NCBI RefSeq assembly: GCF_900609065.1
Contig: NZ_UXAU01000016.1
Location: 1-32,144 of the forward strand
From: Arthrobacter ulcerisalmonis
Lineage (GTDB): Bacteria; Actinomycetota; Actinomycetes; Actinomycetales; Micrococcaceae
Direction: 5' to 3'
Length of the DNA: 32,144 nt
The notes below the pieces were generated by a model. It had not been told where the DNA came from. It worked only from the letters and a program-made list of their open reading frames with translations, and searched no databases. Positions 1 to 7,230 of the stretch are shown here, piece by piece (within the stretch, counting starts at the first letter, position 1; each line of letters starts with the position of its first letter). Position numbers and translations under genes: made by a program.

Positions 1-97
1 GAAACGCCCGGTCCCATCCCGAACCCGGAAGCTAAGACCCACAGCGCCGATGGTACTGCACCCGGGAGGGTGTGGGAGAGTAGGACACCGCCGGAAC
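1..97 (+). rRNA. rrf: 5S ribosomal RNA, 3' part (5' end outside window)
   Basis: The sequence is the classic bacterial 5S core, including the segments CCCATCCCGAACCCGGAAG and GGGAGAGTAGGACACCGCCG. The first roughly 20 bases, whose 5' strand pairs with the terminal CCGCCG, lie upstream of the window. The 3' end is placed just after the last helix, so it may be off by a few bases. It marks the end of an rRNA operon read rightward. Confidence 0.93.
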
Positions 98-108
98 ACA
101 CTCCGGTC

Positions 109-147
109 GAGGCCCCAACCACCACCATGGTTGGGGCCTCCCACATT
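109..147 (+). terminator. rRNA operon terminator
   Basis: A perfect 12-bp inverted repeat, GAGGCCCCAACC at 109-120 and GGTTGGGGCCTC at 129-140, has an 8-nt loop and sits 12 bases after the 5S 3' end. The T-tract is short (CATTT), as is common in high-GC actinobacteria. Its symmetry could also stop the leftward lipoprotein transcript. Confidence 0.85.
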
Positions 148-218
148 TAACAAACACACCCCCACACAAACCGGAACACCGGCAAACAGTCGTCGGAGCC
201 GGTCGTAGGTAGAAGCCC

Positions 219-896
219 CTAGCCGGGCTCCGTAGCGTTCCTGACGGGCCGGACAATATCCTGCGAATCGGTGACGTCCGATGGCTCAGGGGCTGGGGTA
301 AAGAGCGCGATGGGCAAGTCGGCGCCTGCACACTCTGGGAGGGACACGGCAAAACTGTCTTCGACCCGGATGGTCCCGTTGGCCAGGCGTTGCAGTCGGT
401 AGCCGACCCCGAAGGCCTCGGGCCTATCGATGGTGTCGCCTTCAACTGAGGCCCAGCTGCCCGCGATGCAGCCCCGTACTTCGGCGAGGTTCGTGTCGCC
501 ACGGACGTCATGCCGCACGTCCACGGGCAGGAACGGTTCAGGTCCGGGCAGGATCCTGGATTTCTTGTTTTGCTGCACGTACTGGCGAACGCTTGAGTTC
601 AGCCGGCTGCGGAGCTCGTACCCTGTGGTCTGCTCTAGCTCGGGCAACGTGAAGTCTGTGATGTTTTGCGCCACGGCCTTGGCTTCGAGTGACTTTCTGG
701 CCGCCTGCACCCACGGATCTTCTTCTAGGGGCCCAGCCGGTGCCGCACCTTGCCACTGGACGTCCGGGTAGGGCGGGGCTGGCCGCTTTTCGAAGCGGCA
801 GCTGGTGAGCCCAACGGTCGCCGCCGCCAGCGTGGCCACGGTGAGCAGCGCCGTCGTGGTTCTGCTGCCTGCGGCGAACCAGGTCAAGGTGCGCAC
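219..896 (-). CDS. Putative lipoprotein of unknown function
   Basis: This encodes 225 aa. The N-terminus has basic residues, a hydrophobic stretch rich in Ala, Thr, Leu and Val, and a lipobox-like LTSC with the Cys near residue 33, so export and lipid attachment on the outer face of the membrane are likely. The rest is soluble with no domain I recognise. The start is GTG at 896, supported by a good Shine-Dalgarno sequence (AGGGGGA) 7 bases upstream; a start further upstream would lose this. It reads toward the rRNA terminator and is probably monocistronic. The lipoprotein class is seen in the sequence; the function is unknown. Confidence 0.75.
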   Translation of the reverse strand: MRTLTWFAAGSRTTTALLTVATLAAATVGLTSCRFEKRPAPPYPDVQWQGAAPAGPLEEDPWVQAARKSLEAKAVAQNITDFTLPELEQTTGYELRSRLNSSVRQYVQQNKKSRILPGPEPFLPVDVRHDVRGDTNLAEVRGCIAGSWASVEGDTIDRPEAFGVGYRLQRLANGTIRVEDSFAVSLPECAGADLPIALFTPAPEPSDVTDSQDIVRPVRNATEPG

Positions 897-959
897 TAGT
901 GTTCCCCCTGTGAATGAACGTCCCCCGCAAGCATAGGTGCGGTAGTGGACACCGCGATG

Positions 960-1008
960 CAGAACGGACGACGACGGCGGGAGACTCCCGCCGTCGTCGT
1001 CCGTTCTG
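960..1008 (-). terminator. Long palindromic terminator, CCGCCGTCGT family
   Basis: A perfect 23-bp stem (960-982 with 986-1008) and a 3-nt loop lie just downstream of the leftward small secreted protein gene. The stem is very long for an intrinsic terminator, and there is no strong T-tract. Its core, ACGACGGCGGGA/TCCCGCCGTCGT, recurs in two other intergenic hairpins in this window. The terminator role is inferred from position. Confidence 0.65.
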
Positions 1009-1038
1009 CCCAGGCGCCCGGGCAGCCCCGGCGACGCC

Positions 1039-1290
1039 TTAGTAGTTGTAGCCGAAGCTGCCGATGTACTGATCCATGTACGTGTTCCAGGCGCAAGGTG
1101 TCACGTTGATCACCGGGGCGCCGTAGGACTTGATGGCAGCCCGCAGTTCGGCGGAGCATTCGGACATGGTGGACCGGTACACCTGGTACGTGTTGTAGTC
1201 CGCGTGGGCAGGCGCAGCCAGCACAAGGGCACCGGCACTCAGCGAAACACCCACGGCAGCGGTAGCAAGAACACTCTTGATTTTCTTCAT
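1039..1290 (-). CDS. Small secreted protein
   Basis: This encodes 83 aa. A textbook Sec signal peptide begins with MKKIKS, followed by a hydrophobic Ala/Val/Leu core and an AHA-D cleavage site near residue 30. The mature part is only about 55 aa, rich in Tyr and polar residues, with two Cys that could form a disulfide. The ATG at 1290 was chosen over an in-frame TTG at 1302 because a GGGG Shine-Dalgarno lies 7 bases before the ATG and inside the longer version. A 23-bp hairpin follows the gene. I recognise no family; an exported peptide or envelope protein is likely. Confidence 0.75.
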   Translation of the reverse strand: MKKIKSVLATAAVGVSLSAGALVLAAPAHADYNTYQVYRSTMSECSAELRAAIKSYGAPVINVTPCAWNTYMDQYIGSFGYNY

Positions 1291-1414
1291 CGTTGACCCC
1301 AATCGATGGAACAGCTGCGGCGGCTGCCACAGTGGAGCAACCTGCTCCTGCTTTTGACGCTATGGCACAACCGGTGAACCGCCAATGGGCCCAAGTCCCC
1401 GTAGGTGAAACATA

Positions 1415-1434
1415 AGCCTACTGACGAGTAGGCT
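1415..1434. promoter_or_regulatory. Inverted repeat upstream of the DJ-1 family gene
   Basis: AGCCTACT and AGTAGGCT form a perfect 8-bp inverted repeat with a GACG spacer, ending 25 bases before the DJ-1 start codon. It could be an operator for a stress regulator or a 5' leader hairpin. No adjacent regulator gene points to a binding protein. Confidence 0.45.
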
Positions 1435-1459
1435 AGGACGTGGACGAAAGGAGCATTTC

Positions 1460-2233
1460 ATGAAGAAAATCCTCATGGTACTGACCAGCGTTTCCGAGAT
1501 CGGCGACACCGGAGAGAAGACCGGCTACAACGTGGCCGAAGCCGCCCACCCCTGGAAGGTTTTCAAGGACTCCGGGCACTTTGTGGACTTCGCCTCCATC
1601 CAGGGCGGCCAGCCCCCGCGCGATGAGGTGGACACCGACGATCCCATCCAGGTGGCCTTCACCGAGGACGAGACCACGCGCGCCGGGCTCTACAACACCG
1701 CTCGCGTGGACGTGGTGGACCCGGACCAGTACGACGCCGTCTACCTGGTGGGCGGGCACGGCACCATGTGGGACTTCCCGGAGAGCGAAGGCCTGCAGAA
1801 GCTGGTGTCCAGCGTCTACAACGCCGGCGGCCTGGTGGGCGCTGTCTGTCACGGCCCCGCCGGCCTGCTGAACGTGGAACTGGCCAACGGGCTGCGCCTG
1901 GTTGAGGGCCGCAAGGTTGCGGCGTTCACCAATGACGAGGAAGTGGCTGCCGGCAAGGACAAGGTCATCCCGTTCTTCCTGGCCGACCGGTTGGAGGAAC
2001 AGGGCGCCACGCACGTCGCTGCCGACGTCTGGGAAGAGAAGGTAGTGGTGGACGAGCGCCTGGTCACCGGCCAGAACCCTGCGTCCGCTGCCGGTGTGGC
2101 CAAGGAGATGGAGAAGCTCTTCGCCGAGGTCATTCACCAGGAGAAGGCCGAGGAGCAGCACGAGGCTGAAGCTCTCCGAGCTGAGAAGGATGCCGAGAAG
2201 GCAAAGAAGGCTGCCGAGGAAGCAGAGAACTAA
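1460..2233 (+). CDS. DJ-1/PfpI (Hsp31-like) family protein
   Basis: This encodes 257 aa. The class I glutamine-amidotransferase-like fold is clear: a GGHG segment near residue 98, the nucleophile elbow AVCHGPAGLL with Cys130 followed by His131, and a Glu near residue 27 in the position used by Hsp31-type enzymes. The family includes chaperones, glyoxalase III-type enzymes and deglycases that protect against dicarbonyl stress; which activity applies here is not decidable. The last ~35 residues are an unusual, highly charged tail of Glu, Lys and Ala, probably helical or coiled coil. The start is fixed by GAAAGGAG 6 bases upstream. It is monocistronic with its own terminator. Confidence 0.9.
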   Translation: MKKILMVLTSVSEIGDTGEKTGYNVAEAAHPWKVFKDSGHFVDFASIQGGQPPRDEVDTDDPIQVAFTEDETTRAGLYNTARVDVVDPDQYDAVYLVGGHGTMWDFPESEGLQKLVSSVYNAGGLVGAVCHGPAGLLNVELANGLRLVEGRKVAAFTNDEEVAAGKDKVIPFFLADRLEEQGATHVAADVWEEKVVVDERLVTGQNPASAAGVAKEMEKLFAEVIHQEKAEEQHEAEALRAEKDAEKAKKAAEEAEN

Positions 2234-2254
2234 ACTCCCGCAGCACACGCACCT

Positions 2255-2285
2255 GACGGCCGTCCCCACTACCGGGGCGGCCGTC
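2255..2285 (+). terminator. Intrinsic terminator after DJ-1 gene
   Basis: GACGGCCGTCCCC (2255-2267) pairs with GGGGCGGCCGTC (2274-2285) with one bulged base and a 6-nt loop, 22 bases after the stop codon. There is no clear T-tract. Confidence 0.65.
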
Positions 2286-2343
2286 GGCTGTATCCTGACA
2301 AGGCACGTTTCCAGGCCTTCCTGACCCGGCGTGCGCCCAAACT

Positions 2344-3531
2344 TTGGAGTGGATCCCCATCAGCACTGACTCACCTGCTTCGCCGGGAATTACGACGGCG
2401 ATCTCCGCGCCTGATCCCGGCTGCATCACCTGGCAGCAGGGCGACGTGGCCGCTTCCGCGCAGTGGCTGACCGCCAACGGCAGGCCCGCGCCCACGCGCG
2501 TTGAGGCAGTCACCGACACCCTGACGGCTAACGATGCGTACCGGATGGCGTCTCAAGGGACCGCGATGCTGTGGCAGGGCGACTTCCACAACGCCCGGCA
2601 GCTGCTCACCGCTCTGGACCGGCGGGTGGGCGCCGGGAAGAAGGCATCGGGAACCCCGGCGGAGACGTTTTACCGGCACCGGCAGTCCCGCTCGCACCGG
2701 GCCCGCATCCTGGGCCTGGTGCTGGTTCCGCTGAACCCGGGCCCAGAGGTTCCGCTACGGCGCGCACCCGACGTGCGGGAGGCCGCCGTCGACGCCTACG
2801 GCGAGGTTACGCAGCCGTCCGTGGTGTCCCTGCATGAGCTGGTAGGGGCGATCGGCGCGAACCAGTGGCGCCGGAACGGGGTGTGGGTGGAGGCTTTGCA
2901 GGACCGGATCCACCCGCATTACGGCACGTTCTTCCCCACCCGGAGCGAGTACGTTGGCCTGGTAGCGGAGGCGCCGTTGCCGTCGGAGGAGCTGGCGTTC
3001 GACGTCGGCACCGGCACCGGAGTCCTGGCCGCCATTCTGGCCCGTCGCGGCGTGCGGCGCGTCCTGGCCACGGACAACCAGCCCCGGGCCATCGCCTGTG
3101 CCACTGAGAATTTCCGGAACCTGGGTGTCCAGGATCGGGCCGAGGCGGTGCTGACCGACATGTTCCCGCCGGGGCGTGCGCCGCTGGTGGTGTGCAACCC
3201 GCCGTGGATTCCGGCCACCCCGCATTCCAGCCTGGACAGCGCGGTCTACGATCCCGGCTCCAGGATGCTGTTCCGCTTCCTGGCCGAGCTCCCCGACCAT
3301 CTGGAGCCTGGCGGGGAAGGCTGGCTGGTGCTGTCCGACTTGGCCGAGCACTTGGGCCTGCGGACGCGCGCGGACCTGCTGGCAGCGATCGACGCTGCAG
3401 GCCTGGCGGTGGTGGACCGGTTGGACACCACCCCCTCACATCCGAAGGCCTCGGACCGGAGCGATCCGCTGCACGCGGCGCGTGCGGCTGAGGTGACGTC
3501 GCTGTGGCGGTTGGTTCCGCAGCAGCCGTAA
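2344..3531 (+). CDS. SAM-dependent methyltransferase (small methyltransferase domain)
   Basis: This encodes about 395 aa. The C-terminal half is a Rossmann methyltransferase: motif I DVGTGTGVLAAILA near residue 220 binds S-adenosylmethionine, and NPPWIP near residue 287 is the N/D-PP-Y/W/F motif of enzymes that methylate planar amines in nucleic acids or protein Gln, such as RsmC, HemK/PrmC and N6-adenine enzymes. The N-terminal ~200 residues are an actinobacterial extension that I do not recognise by function. The listed TTG start is tentative because no strong ribosome binding site precedes it; an internal GTG near 2446 is possible. The likely substrate (rRNA, protein or DNA) cannot be told from sequence. 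A hairpin follows immediately. Confidence 0.8.
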   Translation: MEWIPISTDSPASPGITTAISAPDPGCITWQQGDVAASAQWLTANGRPAPTRVEAVTDTLTANDAYRMASQGTAMLWQGDFHNARQLLTALDRRVGAGKKASGTPAETFYRHRQSRSHRARILGLVLVPLNPGPEVPLRRAPDVREAAVDAYGEVTQPSVVSLHELVGAIGANQWRRNGVWVEALQDRIHPHYGTFFPTRSEYVGLVAEAPLPSEELAFDVGTGTGVLAAILARRGVRRVLATDNQPRAIACATENFRNLGVQDRAEAVLTDMFPPGRAPLVVCNPPWIPATPHSSLDSAVYDPGSRMLFRFLAELPDHLEPGGEGWLVLSDLAEHLGLRTRADLLAAIDAAGLAVVDRLDTTPSHPKASDRSDPLHAARAAEVTSLWRLVPQQP

Positions 3532-3562
3532 CCCGCCGTCGTCCGTGAATGACGACGGCGGG
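3532..3562 (+). terminator. Palindromic terminator, CCGCCGTCGT family
   Basis: CCCGCCGTCGTC (3532-3543) pairs perfectly with GACGACGGCGGG (3551-3562) around a 7-nt loop, starting one base after the methyltransferase stop. A third partial copy of the right arm, ACGACGGCGGG, follows at about 3570-3580 and could form an alternative hairpin for the converging amidohydrolase transcript. Confidence 0.75.
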
Positions 3563-3600
3563 CAGGTTTACGACGGCGGGCCGGCCGGGCTAGGCGGGGG

Positions 3601-4806
3601 CTACACCAGCTCCAAGCCCTCTGCGACCACGGCGCCGGCGTGGATGACCGTACGGTCCGGCAGCCGGTCCATCACTGCGGCCGTCACGGTGTCGCCGGAC
3701 ACCAGGACCAGCTCGGCCGGATCGCCCACGGAGAGACCTGGCCGGTCCGCGATTGATATCAGACGGGTGGCCTGCGGGTCCAAGACGGCGGCCCCGCCAA
3801 TGGTGGCCACCGCAACACAGTGCTCAATGAGCTCATCGGCACGGAATTTGGACGTAAAGGCCAACTGCCAGGTCCGATCCAGCATGTCCGCGTTGCCGTA
3901 GGGGGACCAGTAGTCCCGCTGGCCGTCCTGGCCCAGGCCCACCCGGACCCCGGCCGCGGCCAACTGCTGCAACGGCAGCGGGGCGCCCGCGGGGGCAATG
4001 GTGGCCATGGAAACATCCAATGCGCCCATGGCCTCCACCAGCTCCTGCAACTGCGCAGCTGGCAATTCCGCCAGCCCGTAGCCGTGCGAAATGGTGACCA
4101 GGCCTTGCATGCCCAGCGCCTTGGTGCGCTCCAGGATCAATTCCGTGCTGAACAGGCCCAACTGGCCCGGTTCGTGCAGGTGGATATCCACCGGAACGCT
4201 GTACTTCTCCGCCAGGCCAAAAACGATGTCCAGGTGCCGGACCGGATCGCGGTCCAGGGCGCAGGGGTCGATGCCGCCCACCACGTCCGCTCCCAGCTTC
4301 AGGGCCTCTTCCAGGACCTCAACGCTGCCGGCTTCGCGCAGCAGCCCAGCCTGCGGGAAAGCGATGACTTCCACGAAAGCCCGCGAACTGTGCTCCGCTT
4401 TAGCGGCCAGGACGCCTTCCAGCCGTTCCAGGCCGGCGTCCGCATCCACCTGCGCGTAGCTACGGACCCGGGTGGTGCCGCGGGCAATCATGGCTCCGAG
4501 GGTGGCGGTGGCCCGCTCGGCCACGGATGCGTCCGCCCCGCGCCAGTGCTGCCGGTCATTCATCATCATGTTCCACACACCCGGCGCCCCGGTGTGCGGC
4601 CGGAAGGGCAGGCCCAGCCGGGTGGAGTCCAGGTGGACGTGCACGTCGGAGAAGGAAGGGAGCAGGATCCGGCCGCGCCCGTCCACCTCCGTGGCACCCG
4701 GCGCCGCCGGAAGGGACGCGCCCAGGCCGGCGATAGCGCCGCCGTCGAGCATCACATCCGTTACCTCGGCGCCCCATGGCCGGACGTTGCGCAGGATGGT
4801 GCTCAC
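3601..4806 (-). CDS. Amidohydrolase, cytosine deaminase-like
   Basis: This encodes 401 aa and a metal-dependent hydrolase of the amidohydrolase superfamily. Ligands are visible in the cytosine deaminase pattern: His56 and His58 in VHVHLD, His209/His211 in DIHLHE, His241 in TISHGYG, and Asp294 in GLGQDGQRDYWSPYG. The last motif and the GNADML that follows match the CodA/AtzC-type subgroup acting on cyclic or substituted amidines and amides. The substrate could be cytosine, a triazine or another heterocycle. The GTG start overlaps the stop of the small upstream ORF by 4 bp (GTGA), implying translational coupling. It is cytoplasmic; no signal peptide is present. Confidence 0.85.
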   Translation of the reverse strand: MSTILRNVRPWGAEVTDVMLDGGAIAGLGASLPAAPGATEVDGRGRILLPSFSDVHVHLDSTRLGLPFRPHTGAPGVWNMMMNDRQHWRGADASVAERATATLGAMIARGTTRVRSYAQVDADAGLERLEGVLAAKAEHSSRAFVEVIAFPQAGLLREAGSVEVLEEALKLGADVVGGIDPCALDRDPVRHLDIVFGLAEKYSVPVDIHLHEPGQLGLFSTELILERTKALGMQGLVTISHGYGLAELPAAQLQELVEAMGALDVSMATIAPAGAPLPLQQLAAAGVRVGLGQDGQRDYWSPYGNADMLDRTWQLAFTSKFRADELIEHCVAVATIGGAAVLDPQATRLISIADRPGLSVGDPAELVLVSGDTVTAAVMDRLPDRTVIHAGAVVAEGLELV

Positions 4807-5030
4807 TTGGTCAGTCCTGTGGCGGAGAAGTCGGTCAGGGGAAGGTCCCCGTCCAGGGTGGAAGGTGCCCAGGTGTTCAAGTAAATGCCCTTCATGTGGC
4901 GGTTGCGGATCTTCAAAGTATGGCTGGCCTGGTCAGCGTCCACCAGGTTCACTGTGACGCCCGCGGCCGTGAAGTACCACTGCTCGCCTCTGGCCGCCCT
5001 CTTCGGATCGGCGTAGGGTCGGAAGACCAT
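4803..5030 (-). CDS. Small protein of unknown function coupled to the amidohydrolase
   Basis: This encodes 75 aa from ATG at 5030; an in-frame ATG at 5054 would add 8 residues. It ends in a GTGA overlap with the amidohydrolase, which argues that it is translated. The composition is ordinary globular, with no signal peptide or membrane segment, and I recognise no family. The ATG at 5030 and the ATG of the divergent SOUL gene share the palindrome CATG, so there is no intergenic space. No good ribosome binding site precedes either start, so it may instead be the 3' remnant of a longer gene. Confidence 0.45.
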   Translation of the reverse strand: MVFRPYADPKRAARGEQWYFTAAGVTVNLVDADQASHTLKIRNRHMKGIYLNTWAPSTLDGDLPLTDFSATGLTK

Positions 5031-5619
5031 GACAGAACAGCAGCCGTACACCATTGTCCGCGCCTATCCGCATTTCGAGTTGCGCCGTTATCCCGCGCAT
5101 GTGGTGGCGGAGGTGCAGGTCAGGACGGCGTTCGACCGGGCTGGAAATGCGGCCTTCCGGAGCCTGTTCAACTACATCAGCGGCAGCAACGTTGCCAACC
5201 AGAAGCTCGCCATGACGGCCCCGGTGATCCAAGGCAGCGGCGCTTCACAGAAACTAGCGATGACCGCGCCGGTGCTGCAAAGCGGTCCTGCAGGAAACGG
5301 CGAGCCCGGCGAGTTTGTGGTCGCATTCGTCCTGCCGGCGGGCTTGACCGCAGATTCCGCGCCGGTGCCCACAAACCCGGAGGTGCGGATCCGCGACGTC
5401 CCCGGATCGTTAGCCGCGGCGCTGCGGTTCTCCGGCAACGGTTCGGAAGCGGCGTTCGCCAAGCGCACCGAGGGGCTTCTGGCCGCGCTGGCCCTGGCGG
5501 GGCTGACGCCAACAGGATCGCCGCGGTTCGCCCGCTTCGATCCGCCGTTCAAGCCGTGGTTTCTCCGCCATAACGAGGTGGTCCAGGACGTGGCGGAAAC
5601 AGGGGTATCCGGCGGCTGA
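5029..5619 (+). CDS. SOUL family haem-binding protein
   Basis: This encodes 196 aa. The N-terminal YTIVRAYPHFELRRYPAHVV and the repeated block KLAMTAPV (two copies around residues 60-80) are signatures of the SOUL/HEBP family, which in characterised members binds haem or tetrapyrroles. A later DPPFKPWFLRHNEV is the usual C-terminal end, so the gene is full length. No signal peptide is seen, so it is probably cytoplasmic. The start ATG shares CATG with the divergent small ORF; GGAAG just upstream is a weak ribosome binding site. The substrate and role in bacteria are not established. Confidence 0.88.
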   Translation: MTEQQPYTIVRAYPHFELRRYPAHVVAEVQVRTAFDRAGNAAFRSLFNYISGSNVANQKLAMTAPVIQGSGASQKLAMTAPVLQSGPAGNGEPGEFVVAFVLPAGLTADSAPVPTNPEVRIRDVPGSLAAALRFSGNGSEAAFAKRTEGLLAALALAGLTPTGSPRFARFDPPFKPWFLRHNEVVQDVAETGVSGG

Positions 5620-5709
5620 ATGCTGGCGATCCTGGCAGCGCCGGAGATCCCGGTTCTGGCAGTGGCCCTTTGTCACCCGTGATGTTTTGGGCGTTCAAAG
5701 ACGGGCGGG

Positions 5710-6052
5710 TTAGGTCTTCAGTTCTGCAGCAGCGAAGGACACGAAGAACCTGGCGCACCAGATGGTGACGGACCTGTAATCGCCCAAGACCGCCGCGGCC
5801 GGGATCTCGTAGTTCTGATCGCCCTTGTTGGCCTTGAGCGCGCCCAGGTCCAGGTAGGCGCCGTCGTCGTGGCCTCAGGAGACGCGGCCGGAGACGGAAC
5901 GGCGGGCGGTGCGGAAGCCGGGACAGCGGTTGGAATGGCCTCGGTCACCGTCGAGCTGGTGAAGATCCGCCACGGCTGGAACAGGTACAACCCACACCCA
6001 TCACGATCGCGGCCACGAGCAGCAGGACGGGCACCATCACGCGCTTGGTCAT
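5710..6052 (-). pseudogene. DM13-domain exported protein, internally deleted and frameshifted
   Basis: A start at 6052 opens a signal/anchor sequence (MTKRVMVPVLLLVAAIVMGVG). A shift of frame is then needed to continue through LYLFQPW and an Ala/Pro/Thr linker to about 5880. A third stretch, preceded by an in-frame TGA, encodes DDGAYLDLGALKANKG, then NYEIPA and SVTIWCARFFVSFAAAEL, ending with TAA at 5710. That is the C-terminal half of a DM13 domain, a family proposed to act in extracellular electron transfer, including its conserved Trp-Cys. The N-terminal half of the domain, about 55 residues, is missing. No single frame gives a functional protein. Confidence 0.8.
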
Positions 6053-6158
6053 ACATCCTCAACGCCCGGATTGACGGCGATGTTCCGCAGCGTAGTCGTC
6101 CAAGGCGACGCGACCGAAGGCACGTCCTCGTGACGGCTGGTAACGCAGGAGCAGCACG

Positions 6159-6183
6159 CCGCCGTCGTGAATTACGACGGCGG
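6159..6183 (-). terminator. Palindrome of the CCGCCGTCGT family overlapping a stop codon
   Basis: CCGCCGTCGT (6159-6168) pairs with ACGACGGCGG (6174-6183) around GAATT. The right arm encodes the last residues and TAA stop of the lipid kinase gene, so the hairpin forms at the very 3' end of that message. It probably acts as the terminator or as a 3'-end stabilising hairpin. Confidence 0.6.
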
Positions 6184-7128
6184 GAGGTCACCGCTGCCGG
6201 GCCCGTCGTACAGGGCGCCGGTGCTGCTTTGGGGCGCGATCACGTGCACGGCGTTGCGCTGGACGGTGAAATCGGTGGGCGTGGTGGTGGCGATTTCACC
6301 GTCGAGGTTCACCGGCATGGGCTGGTCCGTGACGACCCGGACGCTGCGGCTGGTGAAGTGGTGCACTTTGTCGTGCTTGATGAAGCTGCCGTCCTTGAGC
6401 AGCCGGGCGATGCTGACGTGCTCCCGGACGGGTCCGGCCAGGATCGCGTAGATGTCCAAGGTGTGGTCGTCGATGCCGGCTGTGGGGGAGACGGTGTTGC
6501 CGCCGCCGTAGTGCCGGCCGTTGCCCACTGCCACCTGCAGCAGGTTGTCGAGTTCCATGGTGGGATGGTCGCCGTCGGGGAATTCGAGCCGGGCGCTGAA
6601 CGGCTGGTGCCGGGTGTAGGCGCGGACGGTGGCGACGGCGTAGGCCAGCGGGCCGAGGTACCGCTTCAGACGGGGGCTAAGCGCTGCGGTGATGCCGACC
6701 GACAGGCCTGCGGACGCAACGTTGAGGAAGGGATGGCCGTTGGCCTTGCCCAGGTCGATGTCCACGACTTTGCCGTCACCGATGGTGGCGCAGGCCTGGG
6801 CCAGGTTGCTGGGGATTTCTAGGGTGCGGGCGAAGTCGTTGGCGGTGCCCAGCGGCAGGACGCCCAACATGATGTTTGTGCCAGCGAGCCGGCCAGCAGC
6901 TGAGGTGAGGGTGCCGTCGCCGCCGCCAACAATCACCAGATCGTGTCCGTCGGCAAGGACCTGGTCCAGGGTGGAGCCAAGGTCCGCGCCGGTAAGTACA
7001 TGGTGGACGGCGGTGACGGGCACTCCCGCTTTGCGCATGGCGTCAACGGCCAATTGGTGGGCCGCCCCACGGCGTGACCCGGCGTTGATCACCACGGCGG
7101 CGGAGCGGGCATCGCGGGGGGATCTCAT
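6172..7128 (-). CDS. Diacylglycerol kinase-like lipid kinase (YegS/BmrU type)
   Basis: This encodes 318 aa. The catalytic domain starts with VVINAGSRRGAAH, and carries the ATP-binding VIVGGGDGTL near residue 85 and VLPLGTANDFARTL near residue 113, both diagnostic of the DAGK catalytic family. Members phosphorylate diacylglycerol or related lipids at the membrane face; in actinobacteria they support phosphatidylinositol and glycolipid turnover. The length is normal. No strong ribosome binding site precedes ATG 7128. The substrate is inferred from family only. Confidence 0.88.
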   Translation of the reverse strand: MRSPRDARSAAVVINAGSRRGAAHQLAVDAMRKAGVPVTAVHHVLTGADLGSTLDQVLADGHDLVIVGGGDGTLTSAAGRLAGTNIMLGVLPLGTANDFARTLEIPSNLAQACATIGDGKVVDIDLGKANGHPFLNVASAGLSVGITAALSPRLKRYLGPLAYAVATVRAYTRHQPFSARLEFPDGDHPTMELDNLLQVAVGNGRHYGGGNTVSPTAGIDDHTLDIYAILAGPVREHVSIARLLKDGSFIKHDKVHHFTSRSVRVVTDQPMPVNLDGEIATTTPTDFTVQRNAVHVIAPQSSTGALYDGPGSGDLPPS

Positions 7129-7177
7129 GGAGGCAACGCTACTGGGTGGGGCTGTGGGTTTCCTCCGTGGGTTGACG

Positions 7178-7214
7178 ACGAAGGCTCCGTCCCTTGCGGA
7201 GACGGAGCCTTCGT
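7178..7214 (-). terminator. Intrinsic terminator after the oxidoreductase gene
   Basis: ACGAAGGCTCCGTC (7178-7191) pairs perfectly with GACGGAGCCTTCGT (7201-7214) over a 9-nt loop, 17 bases past the oxidoreductase stop codon. It separates that gene from the lipid kinase gene on the same strand. Confidence 0.8.
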
Positions 7215-7230
7215 ACGTCAGCTTGAGGTT

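Noticed and set aside
3820..4884. 354-aa open frame on the plus strand
   Set aside because: Antisense of the amidohydrolase gene, which has all metal ligands in order.
5869..6822. 317-aa open frame on the plus strand
   Set aside because: It spans the DM13 pseudogene and the antisense of the lipid kinase gene; no family features.
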